Notes: generated by a model from the sequence alone, not told the origin. DNA of 64,000 bases from Pseudomonas sp. MM211 (GCF_020386635.1 NZ_CP081942.1:868001-932000); one strand, 5' to 3'. Numbered from the stretch's first letter, positions 32,901 to 42,824 are shown. Made by a program: numbers and translations.

Positions 32901-33767
32901 ATGCAGCACGCCCAGAATCAGTACGTGATCAAGATCAGTTGCCCGGCCACGTCGGGCATCGTCGCCGCGGTGGCGTCCTTTCTTGCCGAGCATCAGTGCT
33001 ACATCAGCGAGATGTCGCAATTCGACGACGAGGTCAGCAGCACCTTCTTCATGCGCGCGGTATTCCGTTTCAACACCGGCGTGACCGATGACCTGGCGAA
33101 GATCGAGGAAGGCTTTGCCGCGGTGGCCAGCGCCTTCGAGATGACCTGGGGCCTGTACAGCACCAGCAAGCCCACGCGCGTACTGTTGATGGTCAGCAAG
33201 TTCGACCATTGCCTGGCGGACCTGCTCTATCGCCATCAGAAGGGCGAGTTGAACATGGAGATCACCGCCATCGTCTCCAACCACCTCGACCTGCGCCCCA
33301 TGGCCGAGCGCGAGGGCATCCGCTTCATCTACCTGCCGGTGACCAAGGACACCAAGACCGGGCAGGAAGCCGAGCTGATGAAGATCGTCGATGAAACCGG
33401 CACCGACCTGGTGGTGCTGGCGCGCTACATGCAGATTCTTTCCAACAACCTGTGCAAGCAGCTGGCTGGCCGGGCGATCAACATCCATCACTCCTTCCTG
33501 CCCGGCTTCAAGGGTGCCAAGCCTTACCACCAGGCGTTCGAGCGCGGCGTGAAGCTGATCGGCGCCACCGCCCACTACGTCACCTCGGATCTCGACGAGG
33601 GCCCGATCATCGAGCAGGAAGTGCAGCGCGTGGATCACGCCCTGAGGCCTGACGATCTGGTCGCCATTGGCCGCGATACGGAAACGGTGGCGCTGTCGCG
33701 AGCGGTGAAATATCACATCGAGCACCGCGTGTTCCTCAATGGCGACCGCACGGTGATCTTCCGATGA
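32901..33767 (+). CDS. purU: Formyltetrahydrofolate deformylase
   Basis: A 288-residue protein with an N-terminal ACT domain (residues about 8-85, [24 protein letters not shown]) and a C-terminal formyltransferase-like hydrolase domain. The catalytic region is [24 protein letters not shown], then [19 protein letters not shown], with the expected His and Asp. PurU hydrolyses 10-formyl-tetrahydrofolate to formate and tetrahydrofolate. In this operon it recycles the folate that accepts formaldehyde from Tdm, the dimethylamine demethylase and MgdABCD. The stop overlaps the folD start by 4 bases. AGAGGA lies 5 bases before the ATG at 32901. Confidence 0.93.
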   Translation: MQHAQNQYVIKISCPATSGIVAAVASFLAEHQCYISEMSQFDDEVSSTFFMRAVFRFNTGVTDDLAKIEEGFAAVASAFEMTWGLYSTSKPTRVLLMVSKFDHCLADLLYRHQKGELNMEITAIVSNHLDLRPMAEREGIRFIYLPVTKDTKTGQEAELMKIVDETGTDLVVLARYMQILSNNLCKQLAGRAINIHHSFLPGFKGAKPYHQAFERGVKLIGATAHYVTSDLDEGPIIEQEVQRVDHALRPDDLVAIGRDTETVALSRAVKYHIEHRVFLNGDRTVIFR

Positions 33768-34642
33768 GCCCGTTGATCGACGGCAAGGCCGCGGCCGCCC
33801 GCGTACTCGCCGACGTACGGGCAGAGGTCGAGCAGTTGCACGCTCAGGGCGTCGAGCCGGCGCTGGCCGTGGTGCTGGTCGGTGACGATCCTGCCAGCCA
33901 CGTCTACGTGCGCAACAAGGTGCTGCGCGCCGGTGAAGTCGGCATTCGCTCGCTCGAATATCGCCTGCCGGCCGAAGCCAGTGCCGCCGAGGTCCTGGAC
34001 GTGGTCGGCGCGCTGAATGCCGACCCGGCCGTGCACGGCATCCTGGTGCAGTTGCCACTGCCCACACACATCGACGAAGTACGCGTGCTGCAAGCCATTG
34101 ACCCCAGTAAGGATGTCGATGGCTTCCATAGCGAGAACGTTGGCGGCCTCAACCAGGGCCGACCGGTGCTGACACCCTGCACGCCAGCCGGCTGCATGCG
34201 CCTGCTGCGTGACACCCTGGGCGATCTTTCCGGCAAACACGCCGTGGTGGTCGGCCGCTCGAACATCGTCGGCAAGCCAATGGCCGCGCTGCTGCTGGCG
34301 GCCAACTGCAGCGTCAGCGTGGTGCACTCGCGCAGCATCGAGCCGCAGAAGCTGTGCAGCCAGGCGGACATCGTGATCGCCGCCGTCGGCCGCCCGAGAA
34401 TGATCGGCGCCAGCTGGATAAAGCCCGGTGCCGTGGTGATCGACGTCGGCATCAACCGCATCGAGGAAGACGGCAGAAGCCGCCTGGTCGGGGATGTGGA
34501 TTTCGCTGCCGTGCAGCCCGTGGCCGCGGCCATCACCCCGGTACCCGGTGGAGTCGGCCCCATGACCATCGCCATGTTGATGCACAACACCGTCCTCGCC
34601 GCCCGTCAGCAGACCGGCCAGGCCATTCAGGAGGCTCGCTGA
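33764..34642 (+). CDS. folD: Bifunctional methylenetetrahydrofolate dehydrogenase/methenyltetrahydrofolate cyclohydrolase
   Basis: A 292-residue FolD. Signatures are [13 protein letters not shown], with the catalytic Lys in VYVRNK, and [21 protein letters not shown], the NADP-binding [13 protein letters not shown] and [14 protein letters not shown]. It converts methylene-tetrahydrofolate to formyl-tetrahydrofolate, the substrate of PurU. A FolD so tightly joined to purU (ATGA overlap) and to mgdA (TGATG overlap) is most likely an extra copy dedicated to methylated-amine catabolism and not the housekeeping gene; the presence of another folD elsewhere cannot be seen here. Confidence 0.93.
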   Translation: MSPLIDGKAAAARVLADVRAEVEQLHAQGVEPALAVVLVGDDPASHVYVRNKVLRAGEVGIRSLEYRLPAEASAAEVLDVVGALNADPAVHGILVQLPLPTHIDEVRVLQAIDPSKDVDGFHSENVGGLNQGRPVLTPCTPAGCMRLLRDTLGDLSGKHAVVVGRSNIVGKPMAALLLAANCSVSVVHSRSIEPQKLCSQADIVIAAVGRPRMIGASWIKPGAVVIDVGINRIEEDGRSRLVGDVDFAAVQPVAAAITPVPGGVGPMTIAMLMHNTVLAARQQTGQAIQEAR

Positions 34643-35883
34643 TGCCTTTCTCGCTGCTCAAATACGGCCTGTCGTCGGAGTATCCCGTCGAGGTCGACCT
34701 GCCCGCACCGAAGGAGCTCAAGTCCTCCTACGACGTGGTCATCATCGGCGCCGGCGGGCATGGCCTGGCCACCGCCTATTACCTGTCGCGGTACCACGGC
34801 ATCAGCAACATCGCGGTGCTGGAGAAAGGCTACCTGGGGGGTGGCAACACCGCACGCAACACCGCGGTGATCCGCTCCAACTACCTGACCAGCGAGGGCG
34901 TGAAGTTCTATATCGAATCGGTACGGATGTTCGAGAACCTCTCCAACGAGTTCGACTTCAACATCATGTACTCCGGCCGTGGCCAGCTCACGCTGGCCCA
35001 CACCGACGCCAGCGTGCGGGCGTTCCGCCAGCGCGCCGAAGTGAACAAGCACTTCGGCGGGCGTACCGAGATGATCGATCGCCAGCAGATCCGCAAGCTG
35101 GTGCCGAGCCTGAATCTGGATCCCGGCCATATTCCGGTGCTCGCCGGCCTCTGGCACATCGACGGCGGCACCGCGCGCCACGACGCCGTGGCCTGGGGCT
35201 ACGCCAAGGGCGCAGCCAAGCGTGGGGTGGAAATTCACCAGCTCACCGAGGTACAGGACTTCGTCGTCGAGGGCGGGCGCATTCGCGCGGTGAAGACCAA
35301 CCGCGGCACCATTCAGTGCGGCTGCGTGGTGCAGGCGGTGGCCGGTACCAGCTCGCTGCTGATGAACAAGCTGAATATCAAGGCGCCTATCCACACCTAT
35401 CCGCTGCAGGCGATGGTCACGCAGCCGTTCAAGCCATTCCTCGATCCGCTGGTGAGCTCCTCGGCCCTGCATTGCTACGTGCAGCAAACCAGCCGTGGCG
35501 AGATTGTCTTTGGCGGAGGTTCCGACCCCTACCCGCTGTACAACAGCCGTTCGACCCTGGATCTCAAGGAAAGCCTGCTGGCCTCGGCAGTCGAGATGTT
35601 CCCCTTTATGGCCAACGCCAAGCTGATGCGCCAGTGGGGCGGCATCACCGACATGACCCCGGACTACAGCCCGATCATGGGTCTGTCGCCCATCGACGGC
35701 TACTACCTCGATGCTGGCTGGGGAACCTGGGGCTTCAAGGCCACGCCGATCTGCGGCAAGACCATGGCCGAGCTGGTCGCCAGCGGCGGCAAGGTTCCGG
35801 AGCTGATCGCGCCGTTCGGCCTGGATCGCTTCAGCCGCTTCCAGCAGGTCAACGAAATGGGCGCCACGGCGGCCAGCCACTGA
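34642..35883 (+). CDS. mgdA: N-methylglutamate dehydrogenase, SoxB-like flavoprotein subunit
   Basis: A 413-residue FAD oxidoreductase of the DAO family, like sarcosine oxidase beta. The Rossmann motif is VVIIGAGGHGLATAYYLSRYHG near residues 34-55. Other features are GNTARNTAVIRSNYLTSEGVKFY (region of the covalent flavin site in heterotetrameric sarcosine oxidase) and GWGTWGFKATPICGK at the C-terminus. With MgdB, MgdC and MgdD it oxidises N-methylglutamate to glutamate and a C1 unit. A sarcosine substrate cannot be excluded by sequence alone, but glyA and other glycine betaine genes are absent while gmaS and mgsABC are close by. Start 34642 overlaps the folD stop. Confidence 0.85.
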   Translation: MPFSLLKYGLSSEYPVEVDLPAPKELKSSYDVVIIGAGGHGLATAYYLSRYHGISNIAVLEKGYLGGGNTARNTAVIRSNYLTSEGVKFYIESVRMFENLSNEFDFNIMYSGRGQLTLAHTDASVRAFRQRAEVNKHFGGRTEMIDRQQIRKLVPSLNLDPGHIPVLAGLWHIDGGTARHDAVAWGYAKGAAKRGVEIHQLTEVQDFVVEGGRIRAVKTNRGTIQCGCVVQAVAGTSSLLMNKLNIKAPIHTYPLQAMVTQPFKPFLDPLVSSSALHCYVQQTSRGEIVFGGGSDPYPLYNSRSTLDLKESLLASAVEMFPFMANAKLMRQWGGITDMTPDYSPIMGLSPIDGYYLDAGWGTWGFKATPICGKTMAELVASGGKVPELIAPFGLDRFSRFQQVNEMGATAASH

Positions 35884-35896
35884 CGGGTTACAGCCA

Positions 35897-36193
35897 ATGA
35901 AGATCATGACTTGCCCGCTCAACGGGCCGCGCAACATCAGCGAATTCACCTACGGCGGCGAACTCAAGCACATGCCCAACCCGACGACCTGCAGCGTCGC
36001 GCAATGGGCCGACTACGTGTTCAACAGCGAGAACCTGCTCGGTGTGGTCACCGAATGGTGGATGCACACGCCGTCGAGCTACTGGTTCCTGGCCGAGCGC
36101 CACACCGGCAGCGACGAGATCCTGCGTACCTTCGACCCTCGTGAACTGTTCGACCAGCGTGTCGATTTCGCCGCACCGGAGGCCGCCCAATGA
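35897..36193 (+). CDS. mgdB: N-methylglutamate dehydrogenase, SoxD-like small subunit
   Basis: A 98-residue protein like sarcosine oxidase delta. It begins MKIMTCPLNGPRNISEFTYGGELK with the first of the family's zinc-binding positions (Cys6), followed by HMPNPTTCSVAQWADYVF, the stretch WWMHTPSSYWFLAERHTG, and EILRTFDPRELF. In sarcosine oxidase this subunit binds a zinc ion and has a structural role. It lies 13 bases after mgdA and overlaps mgdC by 4 bases. The gene order beta-delta-alpha-gamma is that of sox/mgd operons. Confidence 0.87.
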   Translation: MKIMTCPLNGPRNISEFTYGGELKHMPNPTTCSVAQWADYVFNSENLLGVVTEWWMHTPSSYWFLAERHTGSDEILRTFDPRELFDQRVDFAAPEAAQ

Positions 36194-39087
36194 ACCGCCT
36201 GCCCGCCCCCATGGGGTTGTTGATCGACCGCAACAGACCACTGACCTTCAGCTTCGACGGCCGCTCGTGCCAGGGCTTTGCCGGCGACACCGTGGCCAGC
36301 GCTCTGGCTGGCGATGGTCGTTGGCTGCTGTCACGCTCGTTCAAGTACCACCGCCCACGGGGCCCGCTGACCATGGCCGGCCAGGACGCCAATACCCTGG
36401 TGCAACTACCGGACGAGCCCAACGTGCTGGCGGACGACCACCCGATCGCTGCCGGTATCAGCGTCACCCCACAGAACGTCAATGGCAGCCTGGAGAAGGA
36501 CCGCGACGCGATTCTCGGCAAGTTCTCCAAGTTCATGCCGGTCGGTTTCTACTACCGCGCCTTCTACAAGCCCAAGGGCATGTGGAAGCGCTGGGAACCG
36601 CTGATCCGCAAGAAGGCTGGCCTCGGCGTGCTCGACCTCAAGTTCGAGCCGACCTATCACGACAAGGCCTACCTGTTCTGCGACCTGGCAGTGATCGGCT
36701 CCGGGCCCGCGGGCCTGTCCGCCGCCCTGCACGCGGCCAACGGTGGCGCCAAGGTACTGCTGATCGAACAGAACCCGGTACTCGGCGGCTCGCTGACCTA
36801 CGCCCGCTTCGGCCTCGACGCCAACGCCGCCATGGGCCTGCGTGAAGAACTGGTCAGTGCGGTGAAGGGCCATGCCAATATCCGCGTGCTCGACCAAGCC
36901 CTGTGCAACGCCTGGTTCGCCGATAACTACCTGCCGGTGATCCAGGGCAACCGCCTGTACAAGGTGCGCGCCAGGCAGTGCATCATCGCCAGCGGCTCCT
37001 TCGACCAGCCGGTGATTTTCCGCAACAACGACCTGCCGGGCGTGATGCTGACCAGCGCCGCCCAGCGCCTGATGCGCCTGTACGCGGTGAAACCGGGCAA
37101 ACGCGCGGTGGTACTGACCGGCAACGATGACGGCTACCTGGCCGCCCTCGACCTGTTTGATGCGGGTGTGGAGGTCGCCGCGGTGGTCGACATGCGCGAG
37201 CGTATCGACACCCCCGGCCTGGTCACTGCGGTGCAGGCCAAGGGCATTCCCTGTCACGCCGGCCACACCGTGTATGAAGCGCTCGCCGACAAGCACGCGC
37301 GCCACATCAGCGCTGTCGACGTCAGGCGTATCAGCGCTCAAGGCAAGGTGGCCGAGGCCAGCACGCGGATCGATTGCGACCTGCTGTGCATGTCCGCCGG
37401 TTACATGCCGGTCTACCAGTTGCTCTGCCAGGCGGGCGGCAGCCTGCGTTACGCCGACGAACATGCGGCGTTCTCGATCCATAATCTGCCGAAGATTCTC
37501 CGCGTAGCCGGCTCGGTGAACGGCCGCCACGACCTGCAACGGGTAATCGCCGACGGTCAGCGCGCCGCCAGCGAAGCCCTCGTCGACCTCGATCTGGGCG
37601 GCGCTCCGGTAGACGGCGCGGACAAGGACGACAGCCGGGTCAACTTCCCCTGGCCGATCTTCGCCCACCCCCAGGGCAAGGAGTTCGTCGACTTCGACGA
37701 AGACCTGCAGATCCGCGATATCGTCAACGCCACCCGTCACGGCTACCGCGACGTGCAACTGGTCAAGCGCTTCTCCACCGTCGGCATGGGACCGTCCCAG
37801 GGGCGCCACTCGGCGCTGCCCACGGCGCGCCTGGTCGCCGATGCCACCGGTCGTAGCGTCAGCGAAACCGGCGTGACCACGGCCCGCCCGCCCTTCTCGG
37901 CAGAGAAGCTCGCGCACATCGCCGGCCGCGGCTTCGACCCCTATCGCCAGACCGCCATGCACCGCCGCCATGTCGAGCTCGGCGCAAGGTTGATGCCCGC
38001 GGGCGTCTGGCAGCGCCCGGCGTTCTACGGCAAGGCTGAAGATCGTGAAGCCTGCATGCAGGCCGAGGCCCGCCATGTGCGTGAGAAGGTCGGCCTGATC
38101 GACGTGTCCACCCTGGGCGGCCTCGACATCCGCGGGCCGGATGCCGCCGAGCTGCTGGAACGCATGTATACCTTCGGCTTCAAGAAGCTCGCCGTCGGCC
38201 GTACCCGCTACGCGCTGATGACCGCCGAGGATGGCGTGGTGATCGATGACGGGGTGGCCTGCCGCCTGGCCGAGCAGCACTTCTACGTATCGGCAACCAC
38301 CAGCGGCGTGGATCGCGTCTACCGCAGCATGCTCAAGTGGAATGCGCAGTGGCGCCTGAACGTCGACATCGCCAACGTCAGTGCCGCCTTCGCCGCGGTC
38401 AACCTGGCCGGGCCGCTGTCGCGCCAGGTACTGGAAAAGGTCTGCAGCGATGTCGACCTTGGCGCTGAGGGCTTCCCCTATCTCGGCGTGCGTGAAGGCA
38501 GCGTTGCCGGGGTACCGGCGCGGCTGCTGCGGGTCGGTTTCGTCGGCGAGCTGGGTTACGAGATCCACGTGCCGGCGCGCTTCGGCGAGCACCTCTGGGA
38601 TGCGCTGATGGAGGCCGGCAAGGCCGAGGGTATCCGCCCGTTCGGCGTGGAAACCCAGCGCCTGCTACGCCTGGAAAAAGGCCACGTGATCATCAGCCAG
38701 GACACCGATGGCATGACCCACCCTGCGGAGATCGACATGGGCTGGGCCATCGGCCGCAAGAAGCCGTTCTTCGTCGGCAAACGCACCATCGAGATCCTCG
38801 AAGCGCAGCCCCTCAAGCGCAAACTGGTGGGCTTCACCCTGCCCAGGGGCAGTGCCAAACCGCTGGAAGGCCATCTGGTGCTCAAGGGCCCGGATATCAG
38901 CGGCAACGTGACGTCCTGCGAGTACTCGGAAACCGTCGGCGCAATCATCGGCATGGCCTACGCGGGCGCCGATCAGGCCGAGCCGGGCATGCAGATTCCA
39001 ATTCGCGTGGAAGGCGGCGAGGTGGTGCAGGCCAGCGTGGTGAAACTGCCGTTCTTCGATCCACAAACCAAGCGTCAGGAGCTGTGA
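36190..39087 (+). CDS. mgdC: N-methylglutamate dehydrogenase, SoxA-like large subunit
   Basis: A 965-residue protein like sarcosine oxidase alpha. An N-terminal ferredoxin-like region (residues about 10-100) lacks iron-sulfur cysteines. A nicotinamide-binding domain follows with VIGSGPAGLSAALHAANGGAKVLLIEQNPVLGGSL (about 161-195). The C-terminal third (from about 600) is a GcvT-like folate-binding domain with KVGLIDVSTLGGLDIRGPDAAELLERMYT and RVGFVGELGYEIHVPARFGEHLW. The folate domain captures the methyl group as methylene-tetrahydrofolate for FolD. It starts with an ATGA overlap with mgdB and ends 2 bases before mgdD. Confidence 0.9.
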   Translation: MNRLPAPMGLLIDRNRPLTFSFDGRSCQGFAGDTVASALAGDGRWLLSRSFKYHRPRGPLTMAGQDANTLVQLPDEPNVLADDHPIAAGISVTPQNVNGSLEKDRDAILGKFSKFMPVGFYYRAFYKPKGMWKRWEPLIRKKAGLGVLDLKFEPTYHDKAYLFCDLAVIGSGPAGLSAALHAANGGAKVLLIEQNPVLGGSLTYARFGLDANAAMGLREELVSAVKGHANIRVLDQALCNAWFADNYLPVIQGNRLYKVRARQCIIASGSFDQPVIFRNNDLPGVMLTSAAQRLMRLYAVKPGKRAVVLTGNDDGYLAALDLFDAGVEVAAVVDMRERIDTPGLVTAVQAKGIPCHAGHTVYEALADKHARHISAVDVRRISAQGKVAEASTRIDCDLLCMSAGYMPVYQLLCQAGGSLRYADEHAAFSIHNLPKILRVAGSVNGRHDLQRVIADGQRAASEALVDLDLGGAPVDGADKDDSRVNFPWPIFAHPQGKEFVDFDEDLQIRDIVNATRHGYRDVQLVKRFSTVGMGPSQGRHSALPTARLVADATGRSVSETGVTTARPPFSAEKLAHIAGRGFDPYRQTAMHRRHVELGARLMPAGVWQRPAFYGKAEDREACMQAEARHVREKVGLIDVSTLGGLDIRGPDAAELLERMYTFGFKKLAVGRTRYALMTAEDGVVIDDGVACRLAEQHFYVSATTSGVDRVYRSMLKWNAQWRLNVDIANVSAAFAAVNLAGPLSRQVLEKVCSDVDLGAEGFPYLGVREGSVAGVPARLLRVGFVGELGYEIHVPARFGEHLWDALMEAGKAEGIRPFGVETQRLLRLEKGHVIISQDTDGMTHPAEIDMGWAIGRKKPFFVGKRTIEILEAQPLKRKLVGFTLPRGSAKPLEGHLVLKGPDISGNVTSCEYSETVGAIIGMAYAGADQAEPGMQIPIRVEGGEVVQASVVKLPFFDPQTKRQEL

Positions 39088-39089
39088 CC

Positions 39090-39767
39090 ATGAGCCTGAA
39101 TATCCAGGGCTGTGCCGAACGCAGCCCTATCTACAGCCTGTACGGCCAAGCCGAGCTGACCCAGATCGGTGAACGGCTCTTCGTTGCCCGCCACGGCAGC
39201 GGTGACGAAACCGAACAACTGCAACGCTGCGCGCTGATCGACCTGAGCAACCTGCCACGGGTCGGTTTCCGTGGCGCCGACAGCGCCAGCTACCTGCAAG
39301 GCAGGGGCTATCAGTTACCGGACATGCCCAACCGGGCGCGTGTGCAGGACGGTGACGAGGCGGTGCTGCGGCTGTCGCAGACCGAGTACTTCCTGCTTGG
39401 TAGCCTGACCGATGGCGGCGCCCGTATCGCCGCCGAAGAGCAGGCGTGGACGCACAGCGAACAGGCCTGCTATCTGCTGCCCCGTCAGGATAGCCACGCC
39501 TGGCTGGCACTGACCGGTGCGCACCTGCCGGAACTGCTGGCCAAGGTCTGCGGCGTAGACCTGCGCGCCGACGCCTTTCCGATCGGCGCGGTGGCACAGA
39601 CCTCGATCGCGCGCCTCAATGCCATCGTGGTCAATGCCGGCACGGAAGCCCTGCCGATCTTCCACATTCTCTGCGACCGCGCCTCCGCCCACTACCTGTG
39701 GGGCGCCTTGCTGGACGCCATGGACGAGTTCGGTGGCAAGCCGGCGGGGATCGAAGCGCTGCAATAA
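39090..39767 (+). CDS. mgdD: N-methylglutamate dehydrogenase, SoxG-like subunit
   Basis: A 225-residue protein like sarcosine oxidase gamma, weakly conserved as usual for this subunit. It begins with SLNIQGCAERSPIYSLYGQ and has the GcvT-like pieces RCALIDLSNLPRVGFRGADSASYLQ and AFPIGAVAQTSIARLNAIVV. It completes the heterotetramer. The ATG at 39090 follows AGGAG by 8 bases and is preferred to the GTG at 39084. It is the last gene of purU-folD-mgdABCD; a dispersed repeat follows at once. Confidence 0.85.
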   Translation: MSLNIQGCAERSPIYSLYGQAELTQIGERLFVARHGSGDETEQLQRCALIDLSNLPRVGFRGADSASYLQGRGYQLPDMPNRARVQDGDEAVLRLSQTEYFLLGSLTDGGARIAAEEQAWTHSEQACYLLPRQDSHAWLALTGAHLPELLAKVCGVDLRADAFPIGAVAQTSIARLNAIVVNAGTEALPIFHILCDRASAHYLWGALLDAMDEFGGKPAGIEALQ

Positions 39768-39774
39768 GGCCGAT

Positions 39775-39880
39775 GATCGTTCCCACGCTCCCGCGTGGGA
39801 ACGCCTGCCAAGGACGCTCCGCGTCCGCTGCTGACCCTGTGACGCACCTGATACTCCCACGCCGGAACGCGGGAGCCATC
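39775..39880. repeat. Dispersed intergenic repeat, GATCGTTCCCACGC type, copy 2
   Basis: Related to the element at 32293-32410. It has hairpins CCCACGCTCCCGCGTGGG and GGACGCTCCGCGTCC and ends in GCGGGAGCC. It sits between mgdD and the IclR gene and may end the mgd transcript. Confidence 0.75.
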
Positions 39881-39898
39881 CATGAAAGAGATTCGCCC

Positions 39899-40678
39899 AT
39901 GGCCGCCGATAAAGAAGAGCTGACCGACTACCGCGTCCCCGCGCTGCAACGCGGGCTTGGCATCCTGCAGATGTTCAATGCCAGCGAGCGCAGCCTGAGC
40001 AGCAACCTCATCGCCGAACGCCTGGGCGTCAGCGTCTCGGCCATCTACCGCATTCTGGTCACCCTCACCGACATGGGTTACCTGAACAAGCTAGGCACCA
40101 ACAACTACGAACTTGGCCCCCAGGTGCTGTGCGACGGCTTCGCCTACCTGGCCAGTCGCGACCTGGTGGATATCGCCATGCCGCACCTCAACACCCTTCG
40201 CGACCGTACCTCGATGTCCTGCCATCTGGGCATCCGCGAACACACCGAGGTGGTCTATCTGTACCGTGCCTTCGCCGCCCAGCGACTGTCGGTCAACGTG
40301 CCGATCGGCACACGCCTGCCGTGCCACGTCACCGCCCTGGGCCGCGTACTGCTCAGCGAGCTGGATGAAAACGCTCTGGCGGGGCTCTACGCACACGTAC
40401 GCCTGGACGGCTACCCGGCCCCCGCACCGAAGACGTTGCCAGAGCTGCTGCGCATGAGCGACGAGGATCGCGCCCGTGGCTTCGTCCTGCATCGCTCGGA
40501 CTACTCCACCGCCATCGCCGCTCCGGTACGTGATCACAGCGGGCATATCGTCGCCGCCATCAACCTGTCCGGGCCGGATGCCGTGATGGACGACGAAGCC
40601 AATCGCCAGACCCTGCGTGAAACCCTTTTGACCAGCGCGGCCCAGATATCCCGAAGCGCCGGCTACCGGGCGGCATGA
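39899..40678 (+). CDS. IclR family transcriptional regulator
   Basis: A 259-residue regulator. Residues about 12-75 are the IclR winged helix (PALQRGLGILQMFNASERSLSSNLIAERLGVSVSAIYRILVTLTDMGYL), and the rest is the GAF-like IclR ligand domain (ASRDLVDIAMPHLNTLRDRTSMSCHLGIRE). IclR proteins control catabolic genes for aromatic, glyoxylate or amine compounds. It follows the mgd operon in the same direction behind a repeat, so it may regulate purU-folD-mgdABCD, but a separate target is possible. The start at 39899 is chosen because the family N-terminus begins there; the in-frame extension back to 39698 crosses the repeat. Confidence 0.87.
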   Translation: MAADKEELTDYRVPALQRGLGILQMFNASERSLSSNLIAERLGVSVSAIYRILVTLTDMGYLNKLGTNNYELGPQVLCDGFAYLASRDLVDIAMPHLNTLRDRTSMSCHLGIREHTEVVYLYRAFAAQRLSVNVPIGTRLPCHVTALGRVLLSELDENALAGLYAHVRLDGYPAPAPKTLPELLRMSDEDRARGFVLHRSDYSTAIAAPVRDHSGHIVAAINLSGPDAVMDDEANRQTLRETLLTSAAQISRSAGYRAA

Positions 40679-40773
40679 ATCACCCGGGCTTCACGTGAAA
40701 CGCTGATTTCTATCGGTGACGTCGTGTCGATAGCGTGGTCTATGCTGGCACAGCAGCCAATAAGCGAACGGCA

Positions 40774-42213
40774 ATGGAATTCGGCATACAGCATTTCTTC
40801 GGTTATCTGATCGCGGCGATTCATGGCCTCGGGGCGATAGCTGCCGTGCACGCGATCCTTACCGTACGTACCGCTCAGGGCGCCATCGCCTGGGCGTTGT
40901 CGCTGTTCTTCATGCCCTACCTGACGCTACTGCCCTACGTGGTCTTCGGGCGTAGCCGTTTTTACGCCTACATCGAAGCCCGCCGCCAGGTGGACAAACA
41001 GATGCACCAGGCCATGGCCGCCCTTGACTGGCGACCGTGGGTTGCAGAAGCCATCGCCGCTGGTGAGTCGGAAGCCTACGGGAAGCTACGCGCCTTGCCG
41101 CGGCTGGGTCGCATGCCCTGCCTGGCAAACAATCAGGTGAGCCTGCTGATCGATGGCAAGGCGACCTTCGAGGCGATCTTCCAGGCGCTGGCCGAGGCGC
41201 GCCAGGTGATCCTTATCCAGTTCTTCATCGTCCACGACGACAAGCTTGGGCGCCGCCTGCAGGAAGTATTGCTCGAACGCGCAGCTGCCGGCGTGCAGGT
41301 GCACTTTCTCTTTGATGCAGTCGGCAGCCATGCCCTGCCGCGGCGCTATATCAAACGGCTGCGCGAAGGCGGTGTATACATGCACGCCTTTCCCACCGGC
41401 GGCAGCCTGTTCAATCGCTTCCAGCTGAACTTCCGTAACCACCGCAAGATCGTGGTGGTAGATGGCGAGCGGGGATTCCTGGGCGGCCATAACGTTGGCG
41501 ACGAGTATCTCGGCGAGAAGCAGAGCCTCTCGCCATGGCGTGACACCCACGTCGAAGTGCACGGCCCGGCCGTGGTTTGCCTGCAGGAATCCTTCGCCGA
41601 GGACTGGTTCTGGGCCACACGTAAACTGCCGCCGCTGCTGCTGCCCGAGCGCTATCCGGACGAAGGCATGCTCTGCCAGGTGATCACCAGCGGCCCGGCG
41701 GACGCCCAGGAAACCTGCTCACTGCTGTTCGTGGAAATGCTCAACGCAGCCCGCGAACGCATCTGGCTGACCAGCCCCTACTTCATTCCCGACGAAGCGC
41801 TGTTCGCCGCGCTGCGCCTGGCCGTGCTGCGCGGCGTGGACGTGCGTATTCTGCTGCCGTCGCGGCCGGATCACCGCATCGTCTATGCAGCGTCCAGCCT
41901 GTTCGCGTTGGAAGCGCTGCGCGCCGGGGTGAGGATCTTTCGCTACCTGCCGGGTTTCCTTCATCAGAAGGTCGTGCTGATCGATCAGGATATCGGCGTA
42001 GTGGGCAGCGCCAACCTGGATAACCGCTCCTTTCGCCTTAACTTCGAGATCACTCTGGTGACGGTCGACGCAGAGTTCGCCCGACAGGTCGAAAGCATGC
42101 TCGAGAACGATTTCAGCCAGTCCCGCGAACTGGTCGGCGCCGACCGCCGCGAGGTGCATCGCCTTCAACAACTGGGCATGCGCGTAGCGCGGCTGATCTC
42201 GCCAATACTTTAA
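40774..42213 (+). CDS. cls: Cardiolipin synthase (phospholipase D superfamily)
   Basis: A 479-residue membrane-bound enzyme. It has two N-terminal membrane segments (residues about 7-55, [17 protein letters not shown] and [21 protein letters not shown]) and two HKD motifs: [19 protein letters not shown] (about 222-240) and [23 protein letters not shown] (about 397-419). It condenses two phosphatidylglycerols to cardiolipin and glycerol at the inner membrane. The length and two-helix N-terminus match the ClsA type. It stands alone between the IclR gene and a convergent DUF3617 gene, with whose stop codon its own overlaps. Start 40774 begins with [12 protein letters not shown]; an upstream in-frame start at 40735 is less likely. 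Confidence 0.92.
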   Translation: MEFGIQHFFGYLIAAIHGLGAIAAVHAILTVRTAQGAIAWALSLFFMPYLTLLPYVVFGRSRFYAYIEARRQVDKQMHQAMAALDWRPWVAEAIAAGESEAYGKLRALPRLGRMPCLANNQVSLLIDGKATFEAIFQALAEARQVILIQFFIVHDDKLGRRLQEVLLERAAAGVQVHFLFDAVGSHALPRRYIKRLREGGVYMHAFPTGGSLFNRFQLNFRNHRKIVVVDGERGFLGGHNVGDEYLGEKQSLSPWRDTHVEVHGPAVVCLQESFAEDWFWATRKLPPLLLPERYPDEGMLCQVITSGPADAQETCSLLFVEMLNAARERIWLTSPYFIPDEALFAALRLAVLRGVDVRILLPSRPDHRIVYAASSLFALEALRAGVRIFRYLPGFLHQKVVLIDQDIGVVGSANLDNRSFRLNFEITLVTVDAEFARQVESMLENDFSQSRELVGADRREVHRLQQLGMRVARLISPIL

Positions 42214-42740
42214 GGCTGACGCGGCTTTAGCGCGCCGCAATCGGCCGACACCCAGCGGGCGTCCGACTCCATGCTGCCCTGCTGACGACCGGCACCGCTG
42301 TCGAATTCGCCGCTGACCTTGGAGGTGAAGGATTTGTCGTCGAGGAAATGCGCCTCACCCTGCCCCTGACCCTGCGGACAGGTGAAATTGAACACCCAGC
42401 GATCGTTGTCGCGCGAGGTGATCTGCTGGCGGCAGTTGGGATCCTGCAAGGGGATGTTCTGGGCATCGATCTGCGCCTGGCTGATGCAGTACTGCACGCC
42501 CTTTTCGCCCAACTGGATACCCTGCTGGGCCATCGCCCGCTCCATCATCTCGCGCTGCGCCTGGGGCAGGTTCTTGAACTGCTGCAGCATCACGTCGCTG
42601 CTCGGCAGGGCCTTGCCGCCCAGCTGCATGTTCTTCGAGGTGATCTCCCAGAGACCGGGCTGGATCTGCTGCTGAGCTGTCGCCATGAACGGCAGCGCCA
42701 GCAGGCAGAGTGGCAGGAACTTCAAACTAGGCATCGGCAT
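42210..42740 (-). CDS. DUF3617 domain-containing exported protein
   Basis: A 176-residue protein with a signal peptide (residues about 1-24, [18 protein letters not shown]). The mature part has the DUF3617 opening [19 protein letters not shown], paired cysteines around [10 protein letters not shown] and DPNCRQQ, and a closing [12 protein letters not shown]. The function of the family is unknown; members are periplasmic. The ATG at 42740 has GGAG 6 bases upstream; the frame could be extended to 42797 without a ribosome site. The gene converges on cls, and the two stop codons overlap. Confidence 0.82.
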   Translation of the reverse strand: MPMPSLKFLPLCLLALPFMATAQQQIQPGLWEITSKNMQLGGKALPSSDVMLQQFKNLPQAQREMMERAMAQQGIQLGEKGVQYCISQAQIDAQNIPLQDPNCRQQITSRDNDRWVFNFTCPQGQGQGEAHFLDDKSFTSKVSGEFDSGAGRQQGSMESDARWVSADCGALKPRQP

Positions 42741-42824
42741 GTAAGACTCCGTTCGGTGACCGCGACGTGGCTCGCCTAATCTCCGACAGCAGCGCACTCA
42801 GGATGTCACTACAGAAATGCCTGA

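Noticed and set aside
36406..38592. Minus-strand frame of 728 codons opposite mgdC
   Set aside because: Shadow of the SoxA-like gene, which has unmistakable domains on the plus strand.
34642..39767. Reading mgdABCD as heterotetrameric sarcosine oxidase (soxBDAG)
   Set aside because: Subunit folds are the same, but glyA and betaine/dimethylglycine genes are absent while gmaS and mgsABC are present, so N-methylglutamate is the better substrate. Sarcosine is not excluded by sequence.
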